DNA from: Caprella mutica | Taxonomy: Eukaryota; Arthropoda; Malacostraca; Amphipoda; Caprellidae | Reading direction: 5' to 3' | Assembly (NCBI GenBank): GCA_947561585.1 | Contig: CANNZV010001612.1 | Coordinates: 62,001 to 126,000 of the forward strand | DNA: 64,000 nucleotides | The notes under the pieces: model-generated | The model's input: the letters and a program-made list of their open reading frames with translations, nothing else | Database searches by the model: none | What the model was told of the DNA's origin: nothing | Shown: in pieces, positions 33,036-44,399 of the stretch | Position numbering within the stretch: position 1 is the first letter of the stretch | How the letters are laid out: every line of letters begins with the position of its first letter | Program-made: the position numbers and the translations under genes

Positions 33036-33606
33036 AAGTCCCCTCCAAGCAAATTTTTTTATTGCTTAAATCAACGAGACTAATGCTTCTTAACATTTTA
33101 CTGCAACTCCCATAAAATTTGTATTTTTAATTTTATATGGGTTTAAAGATTTTTATAATCCAAACTCTACAAAACCTACTTTACTTCCGACTTTCTAATT
33201 TTCAGTCTGAAGAAGAAGAATGTACACCATTTGTTTTGATTGTCAACTAGGTATTTGGTTTAATAAATCTATTTATTATTCGTTTAAAGGTTTAAATTTG
33301 GATAAACTTATTATAGAAACGTTTATGTACTTTTAGAGACAATATCTTAAAAAAAGGCCGTAAACGCATTGTTTGTTTAAAAATCTAAATTTGAAATCAA
33401 AACAAAGAGTGTCCAATCTTCTTTCTCAGCGTCAGGTTGGAGATTCGGTCGATTGTTGCTCACAGAGTACTATACAACTTTAAAAGCATATAATAAAATA
33501 TATACTGGACCGAATTGTATGCGGTTTGCGGATTAATGATCGTATACCTTAGTTCTATAATATTATGTAATAAACTCATTTTTTCCCCGGAGCCTGGAGA
33601 GGACCT
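33036..33606 (+). mobile_element. TTAA MITE family A, copy 1
   Basis: A 571-bp element between TTAA at 33032-33035 and 33607-33610. Ends match the family terminal inverted repeat AGGTCC(C/T)CTCCA(A/G)GC. The interior is a long imperfect palindrome: each half carries an AAGA...TGTACA...TTTGTTTTGATT block. There is no transposase. The TTAA duplication suggests mobilisation by a piggyBac-like enzyme, although the termini do not begin CCC like the piggyBac at 58.29 kb. Confidence 0.88.
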
Positions 33607-33610
33607 TTAA

Positions 33611-33906
33611 AGGTCCTCTCCAGGCTCCTGGAAAAAAATGAGTTTATAACATAATATTTTAGAACTAAGGTTTACGATCATTCCTACCGCAAACCACATA
33701 CAATTCGGTTCAGTATATATTTTATAATTTTTTTTAAAGTTTTTTAATACTTTGTGAGGAACAATTGAGCGAATCACTAATCTGATGCTCAAGAAGAAGA
33801 TTGTACACTCTTTGTTTGATTAGAAATTTGAATTTTATAAACAAACCATGCGTTTTTGGCCTTTATTTTAGATAGCAATTGTTTCCTAATATATAAACGT
33901 TTCTAT
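33611..33906 (-). mobile_element. TTAA MITE family A, copy 2, half element
   Basis: Begins AGGTCCTCTCCAGG immediately after the TTAA that ends copy 1, so the two copies meet end to end across one shared TTAA. It matches the right half of the family in reverse and breaks off at 33906, exactly where the inverted-repeat element starting CCCAGCAAACATGAATG begins. Confidence 0.85.
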
Positions 33907-33907
33907 C

Positions 33908-34690
33908 CCAGCAAACATGAATGTATCTATATGATGTCTAAACGACTCTGTATAACCTCTCTTCCGACATCGAATACCAGTAACAAATTAGACATGGTGA
34001 CATCAAGTAGACATCAATCCGATATCGGTTTGCAACGCTAAACCGCATCATATCAAGTATATTTGGCATCGAAGCGATACCGTTATAACAGCGTTGAATA
34101 GAAAGATAAACTACGACATCCAACATACATAGGGATTCTGCATCGAAAAGACGCCTAATTATGTATCTAATATGCTACGAAACGATATCCACTTGCATCC
34201 GATAAATAAATTAATTAAAATTGAAAACTCTTACTTCATTGATATAACGTACTGTACGTTTAGATGCATATCAATTTGATAAATGTTACATAATGTTATA
34301 TATAAATTAAATGGGAAGAAATGAAGTGATGTGTCTGGGTACCGATCGTGGTCCTTTCGTCCTCGTACCTGTACCTATGTCATTTTGCCACCGTGGATGC
34401 ATTTTACTAAAAAAAATTGATATTAAACGACCCGGAGATACTTAGAGATATTTTAAAGTGAATAGAACAATTCAGGCAAGCACCGCTTTTATAACCAAAA
34501 TCACAACTTATTCTAATTACAAATAATAATGAGTTGGTCAAATTTTTATGTAATTGTAACTCCTTAAAAATTTCATTCTCTATGAGTTCAAATTAAAGAA
34601 AATGTTTTGAGGCCACGTCTTAGAATAAAGATGAAAGCTTTGTGATGAAAGTTCAAAGTAATGAATGCATTAATTAAAATTTGACCATAG
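33908..34690 (+). repeat. Long inverted repeat, left arm (CCCAGCAAACATGAATG)
   Basis: About 780 bp matching, in reverse, 36412-37167. It starts with CCCAGCAAACATGAATG and is rich in ATATC/GATGTC words. Open frames inside (33938-34126 reverse here; 36876-37136 in the other arm) read the same repeat and are not supported as genes. No duplicated target was recognised at the outer ends. Confidence 0.85.
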
Positions 34691-34714
34691 ATTAACTCTC
34701 ACTCAGTAAATATA

Positions 34715-35000
34715 GCCCAACAAACATATGAATGTCGATTCGATGCCGTTTGCTGTCGAATTCGTAGCGCTAACGGTGGGTATCGACTTAGCAACCATTT
34801 CGACTCATAGTAGATATCGGAATGTCTGTTTCTAAATGATATCTGAATTTACACTTAGAGTAGAAACACGAAAACCGATACATGGTTTAAACAGCAGCAT
34901 CTTGACGTCGCCACGTCGGCATGTCTGTTTCCAAACGATATCTGAATTTATACTTCGACCAGAAGTGCGAAAACAGATACGTAGTTTAAAAAAAAATAGT
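34715..35000. repeat. Internal fragment with ~101-bp direct duplication
   Basis: Begins with a variant terminus CCCAACAAACATATGAATG, then holds a duplication of about 100 bp (ATGTCTGTTTC..AA.GATATC at 34822 and 34922). It is probably another diverged member of the CCCAGCAAACA family. Confidence 0.6.
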
Positions 35001-35329
35001 TTCAAATTTTGAAATTCATTTTCTTCTTATCTTCCTGTTATATAATACGTATAGAAATGTAGGAATTATTTCTATTCAATTGGATTGTACCTTTCTATAA
35101 CGTAGTGCTCCCTTTAAAATTAATACACTTATAACTTATAAGGGACTACGGCAGTTGTAAAGGTACGATAAGGCATTAGCACGCTAGTGCGATTGTACAA
35201 TGGATCAACGTAAAGTAAGCGATATTGGAACATCGGTTGTTGAGCAGTGTTCCTCCAGTACCGTGAAAATGAAATGGATAACCAATCAAGTGATTTTTCG
35301 ATGGCCAGTGCATTTGTTGTTATGAATCT

Positions 35330-35810
35330 ATTCTAAACTGCTTATTGTAAATAAGCCCCGAGGGGTTCCTGAAGCTATCTTTGGTGAATAGAAGAGAAGT
35401 GGGGTGACGCCCCTTGGGACCCAAACTGTTGTAATTTGGATTATGTATAGTCTATTTTATGTTTAATGTTTTTAACTCTTCATGCAGTTTTAGAGGATAG
35501 CACTAGGGTTATGCTCTACAATTACATATGAAGTCCTAGATTTACTGTTAGGTAGGCTCGTAGACTTCATTTACTATTACCACTTCATTTCCCTCTTCCA
35601 TCCTTGAGTGCAGACACCGGTGCTTGTGACCATTTTTGTCACATTCCTCGGTAATTGTGACAGCATTCACGAAGTAGCTTTTCAGCATTCATGAGCGTCG
35701 TGACTTCGTCCATGGGGCCACTTTCCATTCTCACTGCTTCTTCCAGTCCCTTGTATTTCATTTCCTTTTGACGTTAGCGACATGGCCTTTGGTTCCGAAG
35801 CAGACGTTAA
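35330..35810 (-). repeat. Repeat family B, copy 2, with coding-like segment
   Basis: On the minus strand this copy runs from about 35810 to 35330. It includes a coding-like stretch (KYKGLEEAVRMES ... VTTLMNAEKL, about 35765-35680) and, further on, MEEGNEVVIVNE (about 35605-35570). The shared non-coding end follows, with the hallmark at about 35490. The copy at 40725 has the matching residues KYKRLEEAARKES and VTMLMDAEKL. The product is not recognised. Confidence 0.65.
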
Positions 35811-35967
35811 ACCTCTACTAAACGTAAATAATTAAAAGTTGATGGGCTAGTTAACATGTTTCATTTTAGAGTAAATTCTGTGTTATCAGACGGTTCCACA
35901 TTTTTCGAATATGTAAGAAATAATTAACTAATAAGAATTATCATTATTCAATTCTTACTTAAATTGG

Positions 35968-36395
35968 TATCCATGATACCAGTACAGAAAATACAAGTTT
36001 AGAAATAAAAATCATTACATAAATAATTTTTCCACATAAAATGCGGAACCCCACATCCGATAACTTGAGCTTTCACCATAGTGCCAAAAGCTGCAAATGA
36101 GACGATTGAAATTCAGTGATTCACAATATAGATAATTAAACTTAAAGTGATTATCGGACTCAATAAATCTATATATAATAATCATTATTTAACTTTTATT
36201 TCATTTGGTTTCATACCTTCAGCTATTTTGCTTCTAATTAAATAGTAGTTAAATAATAATTATTGTATTTTCCTTAATCACGTGTTCAAAAATATAGACC
36301 CTATTAATAACTTGGAACATATACCCTACTGCTAAAAATATTTCACAGAGCACAAAATTCCTGTTTGTTCAATGAAACACAATAATTATAAAAAT
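35968..36395 (+). repeat. Second inverted repeat X, left arm
   Basis: About 420 bp that reappear in reverse at 37180-37582 (words ACAAGTTTAGAAATAAAAAT, CCGATAACTTGAGC, AACAAACAGGAATTTTG in one or other orientation). The right arm of the CCCAGCAAACA repeat (36412-37167) fills the space between the two X arms. Confidence 0.8.
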
Positions 36396-36411
36396 TTAAT
36401 TATCTATTAAT

Positions 36412-37167
36412 TTTAATTAATGCATCACAGAGCTTTCATCTTTATTCTAAGTCGTGGCCTCAAAACATTTTCTATAATTTGAACTCATAGAGAACGAAAT
36501 ATTTAAGGAGTTACAATTATATAAAAATTTGACCAACTCATTACTATTTGTAATAACAATAAGTTGTGTTTTTGGTTATAAAAGCAGTGCTTGCCTGTAT
36601 TATTCTATTCACTTTAAAATATCTTTAAGTATCTCCGGGTCGTTTAATATCAAAATTTTTTTTTAGTCAAATGCATCCACGGTGGCAATGTGACAGAGGT
36701 ACAGGCACGAGGACGTATGGGCCCACGAACGATACCAGGACACATCACTTCATATCTTCCCATTTAATTTACACATAACATTATGTAACATTAATCAAAT
36801 TGCTATGCATCTAAATGTACAGAACGTTGTATCAATGAAGTAAGAGTTTTCAATTTTAAATTCTTTATTTTATGGATGCAAGTGGATATCGTTTCGAAGC
36901 ATATCAGATATATAATTAGGCGTCTGTTCGATGCAGAATCCCTATGTATGTTAGATGTCTTAATTTATCTTTCTATTCAACGCTGTTATAACGATATCGC
37001 TTCGATGCCAAATATACTTGATATGATGCGGTTTAGCGGTGCAAACGGATATCGGATTGATGTCTACTTGATGTCACCATGTCTAATTTGTTACTGGTAT
37101 TCGATTTCGGAAGAGAAGTTATACAGAGTCGTTTAGACATCGAATAGATACATTCATGTTTGCTGGG
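36412..37167 (-). repeat. Long inverted repeat, right arm (ends GTTTGCTGGG)
   Basis: Reverse complement of 33908-34690 with scattered differences and small indels, ending TTCATGTTTGCTGGG at 37167. It sits exactly between the two arms of repeat X. Confidence 0.85.
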
Positions 37168-37179
37168 AGGTTATAATAG

Positions 37180-37582
37180 TTGAGTAATTAGTTTGATAAT
37201 TTGACTTGTATAATTGTGTTTATTGAACAAACAGGAATTTTGTGCTCTGTGAAATATTTTTAGCAATAGGGTACTATATGCTCCAAGTTATTAACAGGGT
37301 CTATATTATTATTTAACTACTATTTAATTAGTAACATAATAGCTGATGGTATGATACCAATTGAAATAAAAGTTAAATAATGATTATTATATATAGATTT
37401 ATTGAGTCCAATTACCGCTTCAAGTTTAATTATCTATAATGTGAATCACTGCATTTTAATCGTCACATTTGCAGCTTTTGGTACTAGGTGAAAGCTCAAG
37501 TTATCGGATATGGGGTTAAAAAAAGAAAATTATTTATGTATTGATTTTTATTTCTAAACTTGTATTTTACGTACTGGTAGTA
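37180..37582 (-). repeat. Second inverted repeat X, right arm
   Basis: Reverse complement of 35968-36395, closing the nested X - right arm - X' arrangement. Confidence 0.8.
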
Positions 37583-37796
37583 AGAAAACCTATCAACACA
37601 AGAAGATGTCAAACCTTATTCTCACCCGCGCAAAAAATGGATATTCCCAAAACATTCTCGGAATATTCCCAAGGAATATTCCATGATGATCATTTTTTGA
37701 TATTCAGGGAATGCAATTTTTTGACACTTTTATGGAATAATCCCATAAATCACAAGGGAAAATTTAGGGAATCACAGAGATGAATCTCAATGGAAT

Positions 37797-38240
37797 AATG
37801 AAGGAATACCAATGGAATGAGTCATCCATAGATGGAGGGAATATTGAAGGAATACCTATGGAATAAGACATCTAAAGGAAGAGGGAATGCCTATAGAATA
37901 AAACATCTAAAGGAAGAGGGAATATTGAAGGAATGCCTATAGAATAAGACATCTAAAGGAAGAGGGAATATTGAAGGGATGCCAATAGAATAAGACATCT
38001 AAAGGAAGGGGGAATATTGAAGGAATACCTATAGAATAAGACATCTAAAGGAAGAGGGAATATTGAAGGAATGCCTATGGAATAAAACATCTAAAGTAAG
38101 AGGGAATATTGAAGGAATGCCAATGGAATAAGACATCCAAAGTAAGAGGGAATATTGAAGGAATGCCTATAGAATAAGACATCTAAAGTAAGAGGGAATA
38201 TTGAAGCTATACCTATGGAGTAGGTCATCCAAAGAAATAG
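37797..38240. repeat. 46-bp minisatellite (AGAATAAGACATCTAAAGGA)
   Basis: About nine to ten copies of a 46-bp unit containing AGAATAAGACATCTAAAGGA and AGAGGGAATATTGA; for example, unit starts at 37941 and 37987. Copies diverge towards 38290. The upstream DNA (37640-37700) carries the same GGAATATTCC word as the 41-45.6 kb satellites. Confidence 0.92.
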
Positions 38241-38589
38241 GCTACGATGAAGGAATATCAATGGAATAAGTAATTCAATGAAAGAGGGAATAAATGAAAT
38301 TAAATAACTGAGACTACAAGTGGTCGTGTATCACAATTCACAATTCGTGTATCACAATATTAAAACTTTAATTACAGGACACATTACTTAAATCTAGGCA
38401 TTTCCACAATTGCCCCTTTGTACTAGTATGGAATGAAAGAAACTAAATATACTTCGATCATTTTATTAAAATATCAAATAGCACATGATTTAGATAGGGC
38501 TTAAATTAATTAAACATAAATTAATTCCTGGGCAACTTGTTTACATGTTATAAAGGCTCAATCTACTAGCTGTCAGTAATTTTCGCTAG

Positions 38590-38870
38590 ATGTTTCTTAT
38601 TTATTCTATAGCGCTATGGTTGTACTTTTCACCTGCAAAGTTTTCAATTTTTAGTTAAGGAAGGCTCACAGGTTTCATTTACCATCACCTCCTCATTTTC
38701 CTCTTCCATCTGTTAATGCAGTCAACACTCAACAGTGCTTTCGTCTCTTATTGCAAAATTATCGACCACTACAATCGATTGGTTGTAGCGTAGCTTACTA
38801 TACTATGTGCCACTTTCCTGTGTGACAACTATATAGTACAAAGTCTTTTGTACTTGGTTCTTTTAACATG
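38590..38870 (-). repeat. Repeat family B, copy 3 (diverged)
   Basis: The minus strand reads MEEENEEVMVNE (about 38712-38675), aligning with MEEGNEVVIVNE of copy 2. The TAGCGCTAT word and the surrounding non-coding part also align. The N-terminal coding-like part was not recognised. Confidence 0.55.
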
Positions 38871-39621
38871 GAACAAGTTTATTCAATCGAGAGATTAATT
38901 TTGTCATTAATCTTAAATTCCTTCCTATTCTCTACTATGAACTTATGAAGTGAATCTAATGGTGTTAATACAGCTATAGTTTTAGAGCACACACTTCATA
39001 CTATATAGTACACACAATGAAATGAAGAGGACATGTCTCCAGATTTGTAACTTCTTAGCCAACCATATTGCCAGAAACTGTGACAGTGGTACCTACTGAG
39101 AAATAAAATAATTAGTCATCATTTACCAATAACCTGTATTCAACTAGTTAATCCATAAATTAAATAAAAACCTAAGTGAAATTATTCTCTCAAATTTTAA
39201 AAGAAGAAAAAGTAGATAGTAAAGGGAATACAGATTTAGATAGGAAAAAAGGTTTTGAGAAACAAAAAAAATCAAATATAAGTAAAACAAGAAAGGGATC
39301 ATGAACGAAGAAAAGCTACTATGAACATTACCAACGCTGAAAATCATTATTGACACTTTTAAAATTTTGTATTAAACTCTACTCAGTTTAAAAGGACAGG
39401 TCACTGAAGAAATAATTTAATGAAATTTCATAATTCACTAACATAGGCTATATATATATATATATTGTTTAACCTAGCTTATAGCTAAATATCAATAAAC
39501 ATTTCATGATATAAATAAACATAGTGAACCCATTTACAATTAAAGTATAAACTAAGTATATATATGAATAGAAATAGGCCTACAAACTAAAATAGTACGG
39601 TAGGTATAGCTAGGGTAAGTA
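38871..39621. other. AT-rich spacer, (TA)n microsatellite
   Basis: No gene recognised. A (TA)9-type run lies at about 39451-39468. Confidence 0.5.
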
Positions 39622-40301
39622 GGGTCACGCAGGTATATTACGGCACTTTAATTTTTAATTGCGGCCCTCTCAAGAGAGTCAAAAAACATTCTGAACCGAA
39701 ATTACATTAGAATTTACATAGATATAAAAAGAAGCGCAGTGCATGCTATAATTCGTTAATCTGAGTTTTTAACGTGTGTTTTGAAGCTGTGATGTGTCAG
39801 TTGTTAGAGGCCTCAGTTAGTTGGGTGTAGGTCATAAGCCCCCACGGTCAAGAGCCCCCCGGTCATGAGCCCCCCCCCCCCGGTCATGAGCACCCCTAGG
39901 TCATAAGCCCCTCCGGTCACGAGCCCCCCTGTTTTTAAATCCTTATTTACCTATATTATTTAATCCTTATAGACACTTTTGTAGTTCATTACTGATTAGA
40001 CTATTTAGACATAAAATATATGTATATCGGGGGGCGTGCTGCCCCCCGAACCCCCCCCCCCCCCCACCGCCAGGTCATTAAACAATCATGAAGTGTGCAT
40101 TAAAACAAACTAACGGACACAACAAACTACATTAGCAACTCTCAGTTATTTCTATCTAAGTAGTTCTTCATTTGTTTAACTAGGTAAATAAGGATTAAAA
40201 AAACAGGGAGGGGGGGCTCGTGACCGGGGGGGCTCATGACCAGGGGGGCTCTTGACCGTACCCCCAGTTGGGTAGTGTACCGCAATTTACCTGCTTGACA
40301 C
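39622..40301 (+). mobile_element. TA-inserting MITE family C, copy 1, interrupted
   Basis: Bounded by TA at 39620-39621 and 40302-40303, with ends GGGTCACGCAGGTATATTAC and (reverse) GTGTCAAGCAGGTAAATTGC. A complete 219-bp copy lies at 57774-57992. TA duplication and size point to a Tc1/mariner-type non-autonomous element. This copy is split by a 439-bp insertion. Confidence 0.82.
39827..40265. mobile_element. C-rich fold-back MITE with 8-bp target duplication
   Basis: A 439-bp insertion flanked by AGTTGGGT at 39819-39826 and 40266-40273. Both ends are arrays of a ~16-bp word GGTCATGAGCCCCCC in opposite orientations, continued by CCTTATTTACCTA/TAGGTAAATAAGG. Long C and G runs occur, including a C run just after 40049. 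The 8-bp duplication fits hAT-like insertion. It sits inside MITE C and so is younger than it. Confidence 0.85.
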
Positions 40302-40724
40302 TACTTTTATTCCGTTATCACCACATATCAATACTTAACTTTAAACTAAAATCAAAAATAGTTGAGTTATAACTGCTGTTGATAAAATATACACAATGGT
40401 GGACATTCGTTAAACATTTACAATCACAATACTAACCTCTTTTTTCTTGAATTAACACTAATTTAACGACTATCTCTTATAACCCGTCTATTACGTCTGA
40501 ACTGCAATGCTGCAAGGCGAAAACTAAATTGGATAAAAATTATTTTGGCTACATGATTTGCAACTTTTAGTAGTTTCGGATTTCATACAAACGAAATAAG
40601 TAATTATTGTAGGTACTACTAATTTCTAATAGGGAGCCAGCAGCATTAAATTCGCTCATCCGAAACTCTATTCATTTAGATCGATATTTTTAATTCACTT
40701 GGTGGTTTAGTATATGCTTTAGAA

Positions 40725-41045
40725 CAAAAGGCCATATCGCTGACGTTTTGAAATACAAGAGACTGGAAGAAGCAGCCAGAAAGGAAAGTGACTTTTAGAA
40801 GAAGTCAGTAACAATGCTCATGGATGCAGAAAAGCTCCGTGAAGGAGTTTTGTATGAATGGAAGATGAAAATGGAAGCACATACCTAACAAGGAAATCTA
40901 ACACCTCATAGACATAGTTGAAGAGCTTAAACTATTGCGCTATCCTCTAAAACTACAAGAAGCGTTAAAAATTATATAGATGGTTAAATTATAAGAGAAC
41001 ATATGAAATCCAAATTACAACAGTTCATCTCTCAAACCCACGTTA
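40725..41045 (+). repeat. Repeat family B, copy 4, with coding-like segment
   Basis: The plus strand reads KYKRLEEAARKES, an in-frame stop, then VTMLMDAEKLREGVLYEWKM (about 40755-40880). The family hallmark GCGCTATCCTCTAAAACTAC follows at about 40938. The residues align with copy 2 at 35.7 kb. Confidence 0.65.
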
Positions 41046-41059
41046 CTTAGTTTTCCAAT

Positions 41060-41693
41060 AAGACATACAAATTCTAAGGAAATAAAAAAAATCATCGTTC
41101 GATTCCATTGACATTCCTTTGGTGTTTGACAAACATACTTTAAATTTGCCATCTTCCAGGAACATTCCTTCATATTAACCAAGGTGATATATTCCTTATC
41201 AAAATATTGAAATATTTCCAGGGTTATTCAAAATTATTTCTTAGGAAGTGAAATTTTCCATTCTATTCCTGTTACATTCCGTCATAGTTTCAAGAAGAAT
41301 ACTGTAGATCCCAATTGTTCCAAGGATATTCCTTCGTTTTATTTTTGGAGAATACTATTATACGTAACTAGCTTGATAATTCTTGGGATATTTATGGGAT
41401 ATTCAGAATGGAATACTGTCAAAAATACATATTCCAAGAATATTCCAATTTGTTTCGTATGGAATACTATAGAAATATGATATTCGCTGAATATCCTAGG
41501 ATGATATCTGACCGAATACTGTAACTCTCCAATATTCCTGGAATATTCCCTCGTATAAGAATTTGAATACTATCCAATATTATTGTTACAGGAATATCCC
41601 TTCATCATCAAACTGTGAGTGGAGATTAGAAGGGAATATTGTAGATATTGAGGGAATATCCCAGGAATAAAACCTTCTTGCCCGGGCACCTTT
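41060..41693. repeat. Diverged GGAATATTCC-rich tandem repeat
   Basis: Irregular units of roughly 50-60 bp, each with GGAATATTCC- or GGAATACT-like words. This is an older, degenerate part of the satellite complex that continues to 45.65 kb. Confidence 0.65.
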
Positions 41694-41854
41694 CCCAGGT
41701 AACATTTGATTGTTCCCGGGATATTCCCGTGTTATCCCCAGAGATATTCCCCTGATATCCCCTTCATTGTTCTATGGAATATTCCTATTATACACTTTTC
41801 GCGATAAGGCGATATTCCCTTTTGATATCCAGGGGATCTATATGGGAAATTTTA

Positions 41855-42435
41855 TTATTTATTCCCGGAATCTTCCCTAGATATCAAGAGAACAGAAAGG
41901 GAATATCAAAACAGTTATCCCCTCATTAACAAGGGAATGAAAATATGAAAGTGAATGGATATTCCCTCGATATCAAGGGGAACAAGAGAGAATTAAAATA
42001 TAAACATTCCTGGAATCTTGCCTGGATATCAAGGGAAGAGAAAGGGAATATCAAAACAGTTATCCCCTCATTAACAAGGGAATGAAAATATGAAAGTGAA
42101 TGGATATTCCCTCGATATCAAGGGGAACAAGAGGGAATTAAAATATAAATATTCCTGGAATCTTCCCTGGATATCATGGGAATAGAAAGGGAATATCAAA
42201 ACAGTTATCCCATCATTAACAAGGGAATGAAAATATGAAAGTGAATGGATATTATCTCGATATCAAGGGGAACAAGAGGGAATTAAAATATAAATATTCC
42301 TGGAATCCTCCCTGGATATCAAGGGAAGAGAAAGGGAATATCAAATCTGTTATCCCCTCCTTAACAAGGGAATGAAAATATGAAAGTGAATGGATATTCC
42401 CTCGATATCAATGGGAACAAGAGGGAATATTCTCT
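41855..42435. repeat. 145-bp tandem repeat, four copies
   Basis: GAATGGATATTCCCTCGATA-type starts recur at 41953, 42098, 42243 and 42388, exactly 145 bp apart. Each unit contains ATTCCTGGAATCTTCCCTGG and CAGTTATCCCCTCATTAAC. Copies are highly similar. Confidence 0.95.
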
Positions 42436-42539
42436 GGATATCTAGAATAGAGGAATGATATAAAAATAAGAAAACCAAAATTAATATTTCCTAGCATATA
42501 CAGCATTTGTACGTGTACATTTGACTTTATACATGAATT

Positions 42540-42680
42540 AGTTGAATGATACATATTGTTATATACATATTAAATGGAAATAAATGGAGAAAGAAATGAA
42601 GTGATGTTCCCGGGTCTCGAACAAGCACCTTGTTGACTTCTGCTTGCGACGCTAACCACTCTTCCATGCTGGACACAGTA
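42540..42680 (-). repeat. tRNA-derived SINE head
   Basis: On the minus strand an A-box-like TGGAAGAGTGG (42656-42666) is followed 43 nt later by a B-box-like TGTTCGAGACC (42613-42623), the spacing of a tRNA promoter. The tail ACATCACTTCATTTCTTTC and nearby TTTAATATGTATATAAC resemble words in the arms of the inverted repeat at 34.3 and 36.75 kb. The body does not fold as a functional tRNA, so this is a SINE, not a tRNA gene. Confidence 0.55.
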
Positions 42681-42824
42681 GAAGTAGGATTTTTAATGAA
42701 CTTTATGCAATATGATAACTCAAGTTTAACTTTAGGTTATCATCGATAAATATAGTTTCATATTTCATAGATTATTTTTCATTTTTTCTTTTATAATAGT
42801 TTCTTGTATATCTTTTTGGGATCA

Positions 42825-43650
42825 ACTATTTTTCAATAATTCCTGGAATATTCCCTCGATATTGTTAGTGAATCAACTGAATTTTAGTAATTCCTGGTAT
42901 ATTCCTTCAATATCCTTAGGGGATCAACAAATTTTCTGTAATTGTTGGAATATTCCATCGATATCAATAGGGAATCAATTAATTTTCACTAATTCCTGGA
43001 ATATTCCCTCGATATCGGAAAGGGATCAACTAGTTTTCATTAATTCCTGGAATATTCCCATGATATCATTAGGGGATCAGCTAGTTTTCTCAAATTCCTG
43101 GAATATTCCCTTGATATCATTAGGGGATCAAGTAATTTTAATTTATTCTTGGAATATTTTCTCGATATCGTTAGTGGGTGAAGTAATTTTCACTAATCCT
43201 TGGAATATTCCCTCGATATCATTTGGGGTCACCTAATTATCTCTAATTCCTGGAATATTCTCTCGATATCGACTAATTTCCACTAATTCCTGGAATATTC
43301 CCTTGATATCGTGAGGGATCAACTAATTTTCACTAATTACTTGAATAAATAGGGGATCAACTAATTTTCACTAATTCCTGGAATATTCTCTCGATTTCGT
43401 TAGGGGATCAACTAATTTTCACTAATTCCTGGAATATTCTTTCGATATATGTTTAGGGGATCAACTAATTTTCACTAATTCCTTGAATATTCCCTCGATA
43501 TCGTTAGGAGATCAACTAATTTTCACTAACTCCTGGAATATTCTCTCGATTTCGTTAGGGGATCAACTAATTTTCACTAATTCCTGGAATATTCCCTCGA
43601 TATCATTAGATGATCAACTCATTTTCACTAATCCCTGAAATATTTCCTCT
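42825..43650. repeat. 51-bp minisatellite with GGAATATTCC
   Basis: About 16 copies of a ~51-bp unit containing AATTCCTGGAATATTCCCTC, GATATCGTTAGGGGATCAAC and TAATTTTCACT. The first seven stay in a 17-residue reading frame (WNIPSIS repeats, 42862-43236), but that frame begins with TTG, so no gene is called. Confidence 0.92.
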
Positions 43651-43804
43651 ATATCATTTTACGATAACGGATATTGAGGGAATATATAGATATCGAGGGT
43701 ATATTCCGGGAATATCTAAATGTTACTTGGGTTATGGATATCAGAGATCAAAAATAATTATTTACGTGATTACATGGATATGGTACAAAACAATCATTAT
43801 ACAA

Positions 43805-44195
43805 TGAGCCAAATTAATGAGAGCGCATTCTATTATTCATTGCAGCAACTCTTCCAATATTTGTTGATCCGCATCCCCCCCAAACAGAAATGCCGTAAAT
43901 CAAGTGCGGATAAAATAGTGAAAAATTATAAGTTTTCAGTACTTCTCCGGGACATAACAGGACACCCTACGAATTACGCCTACAGCATATGATAGTTTCC
44001 TAGATAAAACACTGCACTGTTGATTAAAGTTAAGGTGACTAATGATTATACCCAGGAACTTGAAATTTGGAACAAGAGATTTACGAGAGTCGTTCATTAT
44101 GATATAGGTGAAGCTGAGAGATCCACAGATTTATGAGTAAAGACCAAATAATTAGTTTTATCAGCATAAGAGAGAGACGGTTTGCATTTAACCAC
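43805..44195 (-). pseudogene. Relic reverse transcriptase fragment (Jockey/CR1-like)
   Basis: On the minus strand, frames with shifts between them read QWLNANRLSL, then YADKTNYLVFTHKSVDLS, and finally FSLFYPHLIYGISVWGDADQ. These are the post-catalytic palm/thumb segments typical of Jockey- and CR1-like LINEs. Stops and frameshifts are numerous. It sits between the two satellite blocks and is distinct from R0, E1 and E2. Confidence 0.75.
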
Positions 44196-44399
44196 TGACT
44201 GACTTTAATCAATTTTTCATGAACATTAACTTAATTAAATAATACTACATCTTTCATCATGTTAACTATTAATTTATAAAAAAATATTTGAGAAACACCA
44301 TCTTTATACTATGTATAAGCGGAATAGAAGGCCATTTTCTTTTCAAGTTCGTATAAATCATGGTCAGATGGAATTACAAATTGAAATGAAATATTATTT

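Noticed and set aside
33938..37136. Open frames of 62 and 86 codons in both arms of the inverted repeat
   Set aside because: They read the same GATGTC/ATATC-rich repeat in opposite arms with no known protein similarity; frame preservation can be chance over this length.
42610..42670. tRNA gene on the minus strand
   Set aside because: A- and B-box spacing fits, but there is no proper acceptor stem or anticodon arm; it is called as a SINE head.
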